Source: Eubacteriaceae bacterium
Lineage (GTDB): Bacteria > Bacillota > Clostridia > Lachnospirales > Lachnospiraceae
Assembly: GCA_910575665.1 (NCBI GenBank)
Contig: CAJTFB010000035.1
Span: 1 to 39,906 of the forward strand
DNA: 39,906 nucleotides
Direction of reading: 5' to 3'
The position numbers were made by a program, and so were the translations under genes. How positions within the stretch are numbered: position 1 is the stretch's first letter; every line of letters begins with the position of its first letter. Positions 8,785-17,737 of this stretch are shown piece by piece. The notes beneath the pieces are model-generated. The model was not told the origin of the DNA, did not search any database, and worked only from the letters and a program-made list of their open reading frames with translations.

Positions 8785-10708
8785 CCGTATTCTCCTCAAT
8801 TTCCGGTTTATCCTTGTTATCGTCATTATCGTCCTTTTTCAGAACGATTCCTGTCTCTTCTTCATAGATCCTGACAAACTCTTTTCCGGTGATGGTCTCC
8901 CGCTCCACCAGATGTGCCGCCAGCTTATGAAGAACTTCTTTATTCTCATCGATCATTTTATAGGCCTTTTGATAGCATTCCTTCAAAAACGCCATAACCT
9001 CCTGATCCACTTCACTCTCCGTACGGTCGCCGCAGTTCATGACAGTTCGTCCATCCAGATAGCGGTTCTGAATGGATTCCAGTCCGATCATGCCGAATTT
9101 ATCACTCATTCCGTACTGGGTGATCATGGCTCTGGCAATGGAGGTGGCCTGCTCGATATCATTGGAAGCTCCGGTGGTCACATCGCCAAATATGATCTCT
9201 TCGGCAGCCCGTCCGCCATAGAGGGTCACGATCTTAGAAATCAGCTCTTCTTTTTTCCGGAGATACTTCTCTTCCTCCGGCACCTGCATCACGTAGCCCA
9301 GCGCTCCCATCGTACGGGGTACAATGGTGATCTTCTGCACCGGCTCCGCATTTTTCAACAGAGTAGTGATCAGCGCATGCCCCACCTCATGGTATGCCAC
9401 GATCTTCTTCTCTTCTTCGCCCAGGATCCGGTCCTTTTTCTCTTTTCCGGCAAAGACAACCTCCACCGCCTCAAAGAGATCCTTCTGGCTGACAACCTTT
9501 CTGCCATCCTTAACCGCCATGATCGCCGCCTCATTGACCATATTGGCAAGGTCTGCGCCCACAGCGCCGGAAGTCGCAAGAGCGATCTCCTCCAGATCCA
9601 CAGAATCATCCATCAGCACATCATGGGAATGCACCTTGAGCACGTCGATTCTTCCTTTGAGATCTGGTTTCTCCACGATAATCCTCCGGTCAAAACGTCC
9701 CGGCCGCAGCAATGCCTTATCCAGCACCTCCGGCCGGTTGGTGGCGCCCAAAATAACGATACCTTTGGAGGAATCAAAACCGTCCATCTCCGAGAGCAGC
9801 TGGTTCAGCGTCTGCTCTCGCTCGTCATTGCCGCCGCCATACTGGGTATCCCTGCTTTTACCGATGGCATCGATCTCATCGATAAATATGATACAGGGCG
9901 CCATGGACTGTGCCTGTTTAAACAGATCCCGGACACGGGAAGCACCCACTCCCACAAACATTTCCACAAAATCCGAACCGGACAGGGAAAAGAAAGGTAC
10001 GCTGGCCTCCCCGGCAAGCGCCTTTGCCAGCAGGGTCTTACCGGTACCCGGAGGCCCTACCAGAAGTGCTCCCTTCGGAAGTCTCGCCCCGATCTTCCGG
10101 TATTTATCCGGGTTCTTCAAAAAATCCACCAGCTCCGTCAGAGACTCCTTCGCCTCTTCTTCGCCCGCTACATCCTTAAAGGTAACCCCGGTCTCTTTTT
10201 CTACATACATCTTTGCTGTGGACTTGCCCACACCCATCAGGCCGCCGCCCCCGCCGCTTCTCGCCATAAAGCGCATGAGAAGCCAGAGAACGACCCACAT
10301 CCCCACAAAGGGAAGGATATATGCCAGGAAAAATTCCAGTACACCAGAACTGGTATCCTCGATCTTCGCTGAAAACTCTACGTTATATTTGTTGAGCATG
10401 TCCTGGACCAGCGCCGTGTCATTGACATAACCGGTATAATAAGTGACTTTAAACATCGCCACCCGCTCTTCCGTCTTGGGCTCAATATGGATCACATTGG
10501 AGCCAAAGGTTACTTTTTCTACCTTTCCCTCCTTGAGCATCTCGATAAATTTGGTATAGGAAATTTCCTTTTTTGTATTCCGTTGAATTTCAGAATTTAA
10601 AAACAAGATCAGTCCGAAGGCAAAAAATGCCGCTGCAATGCAAATGATAATATTTGTTTTATTCTTTTTCTTGTTGCCAGGCTGCTTGCGATTGCTGTTA
10701 TTTTCCAT
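8774..10708 (-). CDS. ftsH: ATP-dependent zinc metalloprotease FtsH
   Basis: Membrane-anchored AAA+ protease for quality control and regulated proteolysis, acting as a hexamer on the cytoplasmic face. The 644 residues contain a first membrane segment (about 18-38), an extracytoplasmic domain, a second segment (about 124-146), Walker A GPPGTGKT at 218-225, Walker [10 protein letters not shown] at about 271-279, the second-region-of-homology stretch RPGRFDRRI, and the zinc-binding HEVGH at 440-444. Residues 1-17 are strongly basic and the tail is acidic, as usual. First gene of the operon ftsH-HAD-uvrC, with its own promoter just upstream. Confidence 0.97.
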   Translation of the reverse strand: MENNSNRKQPGNKKKNKTNIIICIAAAFFAFGLILFLNSEIQRNTKKEISYTKFIEMLKEGKVEKVTFGSNVIHIEPKTEERVAMFKVTYYTGYVNDTALVQDMLNKYNVEFSAKIEDTSSGVLEFFLAYILPFVGMWVVLWLLMRFMARSGGGGGLMGVGKSTAKMYVEKETGVTFKDVAGEEEAKESLTELVDFLKNPDKYRKIGARLPKGALLVGPPGTGKTLLAKALAGEASVPFFSLSGSDFVEMFVGVGASRVRDLFKQAQSMAPCIIFIDEIDAIGKSRDTQYGGGNDEREQTLNQLLSEMDGFDSSKGIVILGATNRPEVLDKALLRPGRFDRRIIVEKPDLKGRIDVLKVHSHDVLMDDSVDLEEIALATSGAVGADLANMVNEAAIMAVKDGRKVVSQKDLFEAVEVVFAGKEKKDRILGEEEKKIVAYHEVGHALITTLLKNAEPVQKITIVPRTMGALGYVMQVPEEEKYLRKKEELISKIVTLYGGRAAEEIIFGDVTTGASNDIEQATSIARAMITQYGMSDKFGMIGLESIQNRYLDGRTVMNCGDRTESEVDQEVMAFLKECYQKAYKMIDENKEVLHKLAAHLVERETITGKEFVRIYEEETGIVLKKDDNDDNKDKPEIEENTDGI

Positions 10709-10746
10709 TTAACCCTTTCCTTTCCTAGTAATTACACACTCATTTT

Positions 10747-10775
10747 AGTATAATGGATTTCCCCCCATAAATCAA
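10747..10775 (-). promoter_or_regulatory. SigA-type promoter of ftsH
   Basis: On the minus strand, TTGATT (10770-10775) and TATACT (10747-10752) are separated by exactly 17 bases, about 40 bases before the ftsH start. It is back to back with the pyrG promoter. Confidence 0.75.
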
Positions 10776-10817
10776 TGCTATAGATGTGAAGAATTCGTGA
10801 AAAAAAATTTTTCCCTA

Positions 10818-10846
10818 TTGAAACAACATTGCAAAAATAGTATAAT
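10818..10846 (+). promoter_or_regulatory. SigA-type promoter of pyrG
   Basis: TTGAAA (10818-10823), a 17-base spacer and TATAAT (10841-10846) form a near-consensus vegetative promoter. The predicted start lies around 10853, giving a leader of about 130 bases. A GGGTCAAAAGG half-motif like the dispersed repeat end lies at 10856-10866 in the early leader. Confidence 0.8.
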
Positions 10847-10945
10847 ATGACGATAGGGTCAAAAGGACAAAATGCGGAGCAATCCATAGCATCATAATAT
10901 AGTAAGTATTTTTACCCAACCGATCATGATTTATATACACATAGA

Positions 10946-10971
10946 TGCCGCTTTCCACAGACAGGGCGGCA
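10946..10971 (+). promoter_or_regulatory. Hairpin abutting the pyrG ribosome-binding site
   Basis: TGCCGC (10946-10951) and GCGGCA (10966-10971) are perfect inverted copies around a 14-base loop, ending where the AGGAGGAGG Shine-Dalgarno sequence begins. It could hold the site open or respond to a ligand or protein. It has no T-run, so it is not a terminator. Function is inference. Confidence 0.35.
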
Positions 10972-10984
10972 AGGAGGAGGAAAA

Positions 10985-12583
10985 ATGGCTGTAAAATATG
11001 TATTTGTAACAGGAGGAGTTGTTTCTGGTCTTGGAAAGGGGATCACCGCGGCATCGCTGGGGCGTCTGCTGAAAATGCGGGGCTACCGCGTGACGATGCA
11101 GAAATTCGACCCCTATATCAACATCGATCCCGGCACCATGAACCCGATCCAGCATGGTGAGGTATTCGTGACTGATGACGGGGCGGAGACAGATCTCGAC
11201 CTGGGGCACTACGAGCGTTTTATCGATGAGAGCCTGACCAAACAGAGCAACGTGACCACCGGAAAGGTTTACTGGTCCGTGCTGTCCAAGGAACGCCGCG
11301 GCGATTATGGCGGCGGTACGGTGCAGGTCATCCCACATATTACAAATGAATTAAAGAGTCGTTTTTACCGGAATGACGGATGTGACGAGACACAGATCGC
11401 GATCATCGAAGTCGGGGGCACCGTGGGAGATATCGAGAGCCAGCCCTTTTTAGAGGCCATCCGCCAGTTCCAGCTGGATGTGGGACATGACAATGCGATC
11501 CTGATCCATGTCACACTGATCCCTTATCTGAAAGCCTCCGATGAACTGAAGACAAAACCGACCCAGAGCAGTGTAAAAGAATTACAGGGTATGGGAATCC
11601 AGCCAAACATCATCGTGTGCCGCACGGAGATTCCGCTGGAAAAATCCATCAAGGACAAAATATCTTTATTCTGTAATGTACCCAGCGACCAGGTCATTCA
11701 GAATCTGGACGTTGACACGTTATATGAAGTTCCCCTCGCCATGGAGGAAGAGCATCTCGCAGATATCGCCTGCAAGTGCCTCAAACTGGAATGCCCGAAA
11801 CCAGACCTTGCCGAGTGGGAAAATATGGTTTATTCCATTAAAAATCTCTCGAAAGAAGTCACAGTGGCTCTGGTAGGAAAATATACTGCCCTCCACGACG
11901 CATATATCAGCGTGGTGGAATCACTGAAACACGGTGGATTTGCCCACAATGCCCAGGTGAATATCAAGTGGATCAATTCCGAAGAGGTAACACAGGAAAA
12001 TGTAGAAAAACTGTTGAGCGACGTCAGCGGCGTCCTTGTTCCCGGCGGGTTTGGGGACCGGGGCATCGACGGAAAAATCTTTGCCATTCAGTATGCCCGT
12101 GAACATAACATACCATTCCTGGGGCTTTGCCTCGGTATGCAGCTGGCCATCGTGGAGTTTGCAAGAAATGTCATCGGCTGGGGCGACGCCCACAGTGCAG
12201 AACTGGCGCCTTCCACCACCCATCCGGTGATTCATCTTATGCCGGAGCAGGACGGAATCGAAGACATCGGCGGCACGCTGCGTCTCGGCTCTTATCCCTG
12301 TACTCTGGACAAATCCAGCAAGGCATACCAGCTTTACGGAACCGACACCATTCAGGAACGGCACCGTCACCGCTATGAAGTGAATAATTATTATAGAGAC
12401 GATCTGATTCGAAACGGCATGAAGTTCTCCGGTCTCTCTCCGGACGGACGTATCGTGGAAATGATGGAACTGCCGGAACACCCCTGGTTTATCGCCACCC
12501 AGGCGCATCCGGAATTCAAGAGCCGGCCAAACCGCCCGCATCCGCTGTTTAAAGGTTTCGTGGGAGCGGCACTGGCACTATAA
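10985..12583 (+). CDS. pyrG: CTP synthase
   Basis: Makes CTP from UTP, ATP and glutamine. The 532 residues split into the N-terminal synthetase domain ([17 protein letters not shown] with the P-loop; [21 protein letters not shown]; about residues 1-265) and a C-terminal class I glutamine amidotransferase domain with the nucleophile cysteine in [10 protein letters not shown] and the His-Glu pair near the end (THPVIH and [11 protein letters not shown]). ATG start after an ideal AGGAGGAGG. Bacillus pyrG uses a GGGC-start reiterative attenuator; I see no matching terminator in this 130-base leader, so that mechanism is not supported. Single-gene unit, divergent from ftsH. Confidence 0.97.
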   Translation: MAVKYVFVTGGVVSGLGKGITAASLGRLLKMRGYRVTMQKFDPYINIDPGTMNPIQHGEVFVTDDGAETDLDLGHYERFIDESLTKQSNVTTGKVYWSVLSKERRGDYGGGTVQVIPHITNELKSRFYRNDGCDETQIAIIEVGGTVGDIESQPFLEAIRQFQLDVGHDNAILIHVTLIPYLKASDELKTKPTQSSVKELQGMGIQPNIIVCRTEIPLEKSIKDKISLFCNVPSDQVIQNLDVDTLYEVPLAMEEEHLADIACKCLKLECPKPDLAEWENMVYSIKNLSKEVTVALVGKYTALHDAYISVVESLKHGGFAHNAQVNIKWINSEEVTQENVEKLLSDVSGVLVPGGFGDRGIDGKIFAIQYAREHNIPFLGLCLGMQLAIVEFARNVIGWGDAHSAELAPSTTHPVIHLMPEQDGIEDIGGTLRLGSYPCTLDKSSKAYQLYGTDTIQERHRHRYEVNNYYRDDLIRNGMKFSGLSPDGRIVEMMELPEHPWFIATQAHPEFKSRPNRPHPLFKGFVGAALAL

Positions 12584-12636
12584 TACAATGAATACTAAGT
12601 TTGTTTACGTTAAACAACTTAATATCCATTGTATTG
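12582..12636. promoter_or_regulatory. Long imperfect palindrome between pyrG and the flavodoxin-like gene
   Basis: The arms AATACAATG...TAAGTT and AACTTAATA...CATTGTATT pair for about 24 positions with two mismatches and one bulge. The left arm begins in the pyrG stop codon. The centre is TTGTTTA-CGT-TAAACAA, a tight dyad like a TetR/MarR-family operator. There is no T-run, so an operator or RNA structure is more likely than a terminator. Confidence 0.5.
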
Positions 12637-12650
12637 AATGAGGAAAACTG

Positions 12651-13185
12651 ATGAAGACAAATAACAAAAAAGGAATCATCCTATATCAATCCAAATACGG
12701 AGCAACAAAGAAATATGCCGAATGGCTTCAGGAAATGACCGCTTTTGACTGTGTTGAAACACCAAAAGCGGTCATAGACGATGCCCTGCAATACAAGACA
12801 ATCCTTCTGTGTGGCGGGATTTATGCCTCTGGCATAGCAGGATTATCCTTTTTAAAGAAACAGAAAATTAAAAGATAAAAAAACGGCCATCTTTTGCGTG
12901 GGCGCATCTCCCTATGACGAGGGTGCCCTAAATGAGATCAAGGCACGCAATCTGACCGGCGATCTCAAAGAAATTCCTCTTTTTTATGGGCGGGGAGCAT
13001 GGGACGAGAGCAACATGAAATTCATAGACCGAACCTTGTGCAGACTACTGCAAAAATCTGTAGCCAAAAAAGATCCCAGTACTTATGAGCCGTGGATGAA
13101 AGCTCTTATATGTGCTGCAGGGCAGACCTGCAATTGGACAGATAAGAAGTATCTGACCCCTTTATTGGATTATTTAGGAGAATGA
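12651..13185 (+). pseudogene. Flavodoxin-domain protein, frameshifted
   Basis: Two adjacent reading frames together encode one flavodoxin-like protein of about 177 residues. The first (12651-12878) has the FMN-phosphate loop region YQSKYGATKKYAEWL and LLCGGIYASGIAG. The second continues with KKTAIFCVGASPYDE and runs to 13185. Removing one A from the run AAAA at 12864-12867 restores a continuous frame (QKLKDKKTAIFCVG). The intact protein would resemble the flavodoxin/HemG-like group that uses FMN for electron transfer. The defect may be real inactivation, phase variation in an A-run, or a sequencing error. ATG start, with GAGG 8 bases upstream. It lies downstream of a palindrome that may be its operator. 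Confidence 0.75.
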
Positions 13186-13186
13186 A

Positions 13187-14608
13187 CTATATTTTCTGCA
13201 GGAATTCATCTCGTATTTTATTTATAATTATGCGTTCTTCATGGGAAAGCATATCTGCCCGCCTGTTCTTACAATAGCTGACTTCCCGTTTTTCCAATAC
13301 TGTTGCCACATATTCTTCTGCCCATTTATTCCTATAGCCCTGGGCGGTCAACACCAAAACAAGATTATCTTTCGCAGACAGATCATCTATATATAATTTT
13401 TGAAGCGGACAATTCTCAAGATATTCTGCGACTTTTTGTACATATTTTCTGTTCGCAAGCTTCAGACACAATACGCCCAGAACGCACACCGTACACTGAA
13501 GCCCCAGAACGATCAAAGGCATAAATAATTCCATCTCCCAAAAGCCATCCAGTTCATTGGGCAGAAACCATGCCACGAAAGAAAGAAAATAGATTGGTGG
13601 AATTAACAAAAAGACGGTTGCAAAAATCTTGCTGCAGTAATGATTAATTCTTTTCTTCTGCTGACGTCCTGTCAAATGTCCATTGATATATGTCAGGTAA
13701 GCAAAATCTTTTTCATTTGCCCGCAGCACACAGGTAAGCCACACTGCCAGATACATCACACAAAATAATGAAAAAAATGCACATGTAACGATACTTTTAT
13801 ATCTGTCATTTCCATAAATGGGATTATTCTGTGTAAGAATGTCACGGACTTTATAAATCGTACCATAATCATTACATTTTTCTTTCGCTTCCATCATTTC
13901 AGTCTCATCAGCCTGAAAGAAGATTCCAGAAGACCGTTGATACCAGCTTGAATCCTCTAGTTCAAAGGCGGGATTCAAAAAGATCTGGCTGACCGCCGTT
14001 GGGTCCAGCCTTCCATCACGTGCTTCTGAAAACATAGACTCCGAAATACGGTGGCTAAACGCTGGACTATCGGGAGTCTGACTGAATAATATCTTATCCT
14101 GCCTCATCACCCCTGCCACCGTACATTCGATGGTTTTTACCGGTTTGGGTTTTCCGTAAAATGAATTTGTATTCCATATCCTGATCTGCATGGTACTGCC
14201 AATGGGATGCTCTCTTTCCAGATCGCGGGAAATGATGACTTGATTAGCATCTGCCCTGGAAAAATTATCTCCCTTTTTTAACTGGTAATCATACATTTCC
14301 CAGGCTTCCTCCGAACAATGATAAACATCATATCCATCAAAAGAATGAATCCGCTTTGTGTCTAGAGTTTTAAAATCATGTTCTATGTAAGCCAGCCCTG
14401 GATCTTCTTCCATCGAAGAAATATCGCTGAGATAATAATACCAGCCATCCCCCATCCTCTCAAGAGGATGCCATTTATTCGCATTTGCCTGATAAAATAG
14501 TAAACCATAGAACGCATACATGCCTGTCAGAGAGAAAAGAATGACAAAACCTATCATAGCAAGCTTTTTTTTATTGTAAATATATCTACACATCAACTGA
14601 AATTTCAT
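13187..14608 (-). CDS. Predicted ABC-transporter membrane subunit (FtsX-like topology)
   Basis: A 473-residue membrane protein I do not recognise by family name. It has one N-terminal membrane segment (about 15-37), a large extracytoplasmic domain of about 230 residues, three membrane segments in the second half (TCAFFSLFCVMYLAVWLTCV, IFATVFLLIPPIYFLSFVAW, FMPLIVLGLQCTVCVLGVLC), and a cytoplasmic tail. This one-plus-three layout is the FtsX/MacB-type permease topology. It overlaps the ABC ATPase gene by 23 bases (ATG at 14608, AGAAGG 8 bases before it), so it is very probably translated with that ATPase and is its partner. It is the last gene of the long peptide/ABC unit and ends one base from the convergent flavodoxin-like gene. 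Confidence 0.7.
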   Translation of the reverse strand: MKFQLMCRYIYNKKKLAMIGFVILFSLTGMYAFYGLLFYQANANKWHPLERMGDGWYYYLSDISSMEEDPGLAYIEHDFKTLDTKRIHSFDGYDVYHCSEEAWEMYDYQLKKGDNFSRADANQVIISRDLEREHPIGSTMQIRIWNTNSFYGKPKPVKTIECTVAGVMRQDKILFSQTPDSPAFSHRISESMFSEARDGRLDPTAVSQIFLNPAFELEDSSWYQRSSGIFFQADETEMMEAKEKCNDYGTIYKVRDILTQNNPIYGNDRYKSIVTCAFFSLFCVMYLAVWLTCVLRANEKDFAYLTYINGHLTGRQQKKRINHYCSKIFATVFLLIPPIYFLSFVAWFLPNELDGFWEMELFMPLIVLGLQCTVCVLGVLCLKLANRKYVQKVAEYLENCPLQKLYIDDLSAKDNLVLVLTAQGYRNKWAEEYVATVLEKREVSYCKNRRADMLSHEERIIINKIRDEFLQKI

Positions 14609-15266
14609 ACAATTTACCTTCTCTTAATTGATAGATCCGATCCGACCGTCTGGCAATTTCCATGTTATGGGTTATCATGATCAGTGTGCGATGATATTTT
14701 TTAACTCCCGAAAGCAGCAGATCGATCACCGCATTCCCCGTCTTTTCATCCAGATTTCCCGTCGGCTCGTCGGCGAGGATAACATTGGGCTGGTTTACCA
14801 ATGCCCTTGCGATGGCCACCCTCTGCTGCTGTCCCCCTGACAGTTCATTGGGAAAAGCACTTCGTTTTTCAAGAATACCCAGATCCTTCATTAATTCCTC
14901 CACATACTCATCATCGATCTTACATTTATCCAGCTGCAGAGGGTAGACAATATTCTCATACACCGTAAGTACCGGAATCAGATGAAACATCTGAAAAATA
15001 TACCCCACATGCCTGCGTCTGTACCGGGCGAGTTTAGTCTCGGACAGATTGGAAATATTCTCGCCATTTACAATCACCTCACCCGCATCAAAATCATCCA
15101 GCCCTCCCACAATATTCATAATCGTAGTTTTGCCTGCGCCGCTGGGACCATAGATCGTCACGAATTCTCCGGTTTCCACCTCCAGATTAACCCCTTTTAG
15201 GACCTCCTGCTTTTTAACACCTGTCCCATAGGATTTTGAGACATTTTCTAAAATAACTTCTTTCAT
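14586..15266 (-). CDS. ABC transporter ATP-binding protein (MacB/LolD type)
   Basis: A 226-residue cytosolic ATPase that would power the neighbouring FtsX-like permeases. All ABC motifs are present: Walker A GPSGAGKT (about residues 40-47), Q-loop YIFQMF, signature LSGGQQQR, Walker [13 protein letters not shown], and the H-loop MITHN. The sequence is of the MacB/LolD/FtsE class, which handles peptides, lipoproteins or antimicrobial resistance rather than nutrient uptake. I chose the ATG at 15266 because GGAGGG lies 5 bases upstream; an in-frame upstream start has no such site. It sits between two permease genes and overlaps the downstream one. Confidence 0.93.
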   Translation of the reverse strand: MKEVILENVSKSYGTGVKKQEVLKGVNLEVETGEFVTIYGPSGAGKTTIMNIVGGLDDFDAGEVIVNGENISNLSETKLARYRRRHVGYIFQMFHLIPVLTVYENIVYPLQLDKCKIDDEYVEELMKDLGILEKRSAFPNELSGGQQQRVAIARALVNQPNVILADEPTGNLDEKTGNAVIDLLLSGVKKYHRTLIMITHNMEIARRSDRIYQLREGKLYEISVDV

Positions 15267-15303
15267 TTTTCCCTCCATTTGCGCATGTTTTTTGCGCCTC
15301 ACA

Positions 15304-15357
15304 CAAGTTTGGGCGTGGGCGCACAAACTTGATAGGTTGAAAGATTTCTTTCAACCT
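15304..15357. repeat. Two adjacent intercistronic hairpins
   Basis: CAAGTTTG (15304-15311) pairs with CAAACTTG (15324-15331), extended by GCG/CGC inside the loop. Next to it, AGGTTGAAAGA (15334-15344) pairs perfectly with TCTTTCAACCT (15347-15357). Neither is followed by a T-run on the minus strand. They fall between the large permease and the ATPase and may stabilise or process the mRNA. Confidence 0.55.
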
Positions 15358-15364
15358 TAGCACC

Positions 15365-17737
15365 TTATTCTCTATTTTGAATCATTTCCACAATATTTGC
15401 ATTCATGTTTTTTTGGACTGCCCTATAGCTTTTCCCTAATATGAGTAACATCAACATAACAACCGTAACAATGTACGCCGGGATACTGAATTCTGCCTGC
15501 TGAAAGATCTGTGAAGTAAAATAATAGTTTGCAAAAAGAGATACAATTACTGCAATGATCACCGCATAAAATCCTAAGCGGATACTCTCCAGGCAGATCA
15601 GTTTTTTATATAATCTGCGGTTCATTCCAAGAGCCCTCATAACCCCGTATTCACTTCTTCTGTTTATCATATTAAATTCTACCATACTTTCTATCATTGA
15701 AAATACAAATACAAAGAAGGCGATACATATATAGGATGCCAGAAAAATGATGGCCAGTAACTGATTTTCATCGGAACTCTCTGCATTCAGCGGAACGATT
15801 AAAGCATTTTTTAGATTTTCTTTTACGAACTCTTCAAAGTGTGCATTGTCAAAGCGGCTGTTGGTTTCCAGAGACATGCTGGAATACTGCCCTGTAACAA
15901 TTCCGATCCTTTCAGCCATTTTTTCATTCAGGATAAATTTGATCGTATCATCGTTTTCTGTCAGTTCGCCTAACAGACTCTGCGTTCCCACACACGTCTG
16001 AGTCACTGGCATCTGTATTTTTTCTTCCTGGTTTACCCCTTCCAGGGTGACCGAAGACGCCAGATCAAATTCATCGCTGCTATATGCCACGGATACAGGT
16101 TTATTCTCATAGTCCTGGTTCTTTAACTCCGGATTGTATTCCAGAAGCTTTTCCCATAAAGAATCGCTGTAAACAACAAGAAGACTGTCCCTCTCTGACT
16201 GTAATTTGACTTCCCTGGCTATGAATTGGGAATAGACCTCTTCTACACCATCTAACTCTCTGAATTTCTCGACATCCCGATCACGAAAATAATCCTCTGT
16301 CTCATAGTCGAAAATTATTTCATACCGGCAAAAATCCTGTCTTCCCTTCTGGGGAGTAAAGTCCACGACACTAAACGTATTTGCTATGATCAGCAGAAGG
16401 GTGAGGGTAACACTGATCACCGCTATGACCGTAAAACTCTGGGACCGGTTACGCCATATATTTCTCCCTGCCAGATACCCTACTATGTTTTTTTGTTTTG
16501 TCTGTTTTCTTTCATGGGAAGGTTTTCTGATCTTCGAATTCTCCTCAAAATTCATCGCCTGGACAGGTGAGATTTTTATTACCCCCAGCCATACCTTTAA
16601 GGTTGCCATCAGAATTGGCAGAAGGGCAACCAGATACACTTCTGCATAAGTACCCCACATCTGCCTTAGTCGAACAGAATAATCCACCTTCATCAGCGCA
16701 TTTAGCACCTTGTCTGCGACAAACCGGTTCAGCACATTACCCCCAAGGATTCCAAACAGAATACCCGCGTGGGAGATCAGCATGCTCTCTCCAAAAATAT
16801 TTCCTGCCAGCGTCTTCTGATCGCCGCCCAGACATCTCATGATGCCAAGGTATCGGATCTTCTGGAATACATTGATATGGAAAACCCCATATATGTATAT
16901 CATCATCCCCGCCGCTATGATGACCGTCAGGAGCTTAAGGGTCTGTGAAACCGATGTAAAGGTCCCCTCTTCTTCATAGAGGGCGCTTTTCTGCTCATTC
17001 CAAAGAACCCGGTCTCTGAAAAAATAGGTTTTCTCTTCCGACTCTTCTGGATAAAGGACCTCCCGTATCTCATATAAAAAATCCGCGATCTTATCCGCTT
17101 TATACTCTTCTTTATGGATCGTCACCGCCACCGCATTACTGTCCGATGCTTCGGAAAGCCCCCACTGTTTCCTCAGCTGGTCCGCCGTCAGAACACTGGT
17201 AAAGATCATATCCCCTTCGTCCTTTATATTAGAGAACACGCCGCATACGGTAAATGCTTCTTTGTGATTTCTGTTCTTTTCATCAGATATGCTTAATTCC
17301 ACTCTGTTTCCCAGCTTATAATAATCCGGCTGTGACTCCATCAGGCTTTGGGAAACGATAATCTCCCCTGTCTCTTCCGGTTTCCTGCCAGCGATCATTT
17401 CACAATCTTTAAAATATTCCAGATCCCCCTCCAATCCAAGTATCCGTCCTGCTTTCGCCCTCTGTTCCAGATCCACATCGCCCACCCAGATCGTATACAT
17501 CTGTGCCGCCGTCTGCTTTTTCGCAATCTTCTGTATCTTTTCCATCTCTGATAAGGTGATCCGGGTAATACTTACGTCACGGTGCAGTCCGTTTAAAGCC
17601 AGATCATGAAACTCTTTCACCAGTACGTCCCCCATCTGCATAAGAGAGAACATAAGCATCACAGAAAATGCGATACACAAAATCGTCTTGCTGGTTCTTT
17701 TTTTATTTCGCAATAAATATCTTATTATGATCTTCAA
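15365..17737 (-). CDS. ABC transporter permease with two FtsX modules
   Basis: A 790-residue membrane protein with about eight membrane segments arranged as two FtsX-type modules. The first has an N-terminal segment near residue 20 and three more at about 265-400. The second starts near residue 435 (SFTVIAVISVTLTLLLIIANTF) and finishes with three segments after residue 665. Each module carries a large extracytoplasmic domain. Such permeases pair with MacB/BceA-like ATPases for export of, or resistance to, peptides. The start is TTG at 17737, with AGGAG 9 bases upstream, overlapping the exporter stop as TTGA, which ties it translationally to the radical-SAM peptide operon. Its base composition is less AT-rich than the genes before it. 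Confidence 0.85.
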   Translation of the reverse strand: MKIIIRYLLRNKKRTSKTILCIAFSVMLMFSLMQMGDVLVKEFHDLALNGLHRDVSITRITLSEMEKIQKIAKKQTAAQMYTIWVGDVDLEQRAKAGRILGLEGDLEYFKDCEMIAGRKPEETGEIIVSQSLMESQPDYYKLGNRVELSISDEKNRNHKEAFTVCGVFSNIKDEGDMIFTSVLTADQLRKQWGLSEASDSNAVAVTIHKEEYKADKIADFLYEIREVLYPEESEEKTYFFRDRVLWNEQKSALYEEEGTFTSVSQTLKLLTVIIAAGMMIYIYGVFHINVFQKIRYLGIMRCLGGDQKTLAGNIFGESMLISHAGILFGILGGNVLNRFVADKVLNALMKVDYSVRLRQMWGTYAEVYLVALLPILMATLKVWLGVIKISPVQAMNFEENSKIRKPSHERKQTKQKNIVGYLAGRNIWRNRSQSFTVIAVISVTLTLLLIIANTFSVVDFTPQKGRQDFCRYEIIFDYETEDYFRDRDVEKFRELDGVEEVYSQFIAREVKLQSERDSLLVVYSDSLWEKLLEYNPELKNQDYENKPVSVAYSSDEFDLASSVTLEGVNQEEKIQMPVTQTCVGTQSLLGELTENDDTIKFILNEKMAERIGIVTGQYSSMSLETNSRFDNAHFEEFVKENLKNALIVPLNAESSDENQLLAIIFLASYICIAFFVFVFSMIESMVEFNMINRRSEYGVMRALGMNRRLYKKLICLESIRLGFYAVIIAVIVSLFANYYFTSQIFQQAEFSIPAYIVTVVMLMLLILGKSYRAVQKNMNANIVEMIQNRE

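Noticed and set aside
10853-10984. GGGC reiterative-transcription attenuator of pyrG as in Bacillus
   Set aside because: No intrinsic terminator hairpin with T-run occurs in the leader, and the predicted start does not fall cleanly on GGGC.
10945-11160. Small plus-strand frame starting just before pyrG
   Set aside because: It overlaps pyrG in another frame and has no ribosome-binding site of its own; a shadow of pyrG.
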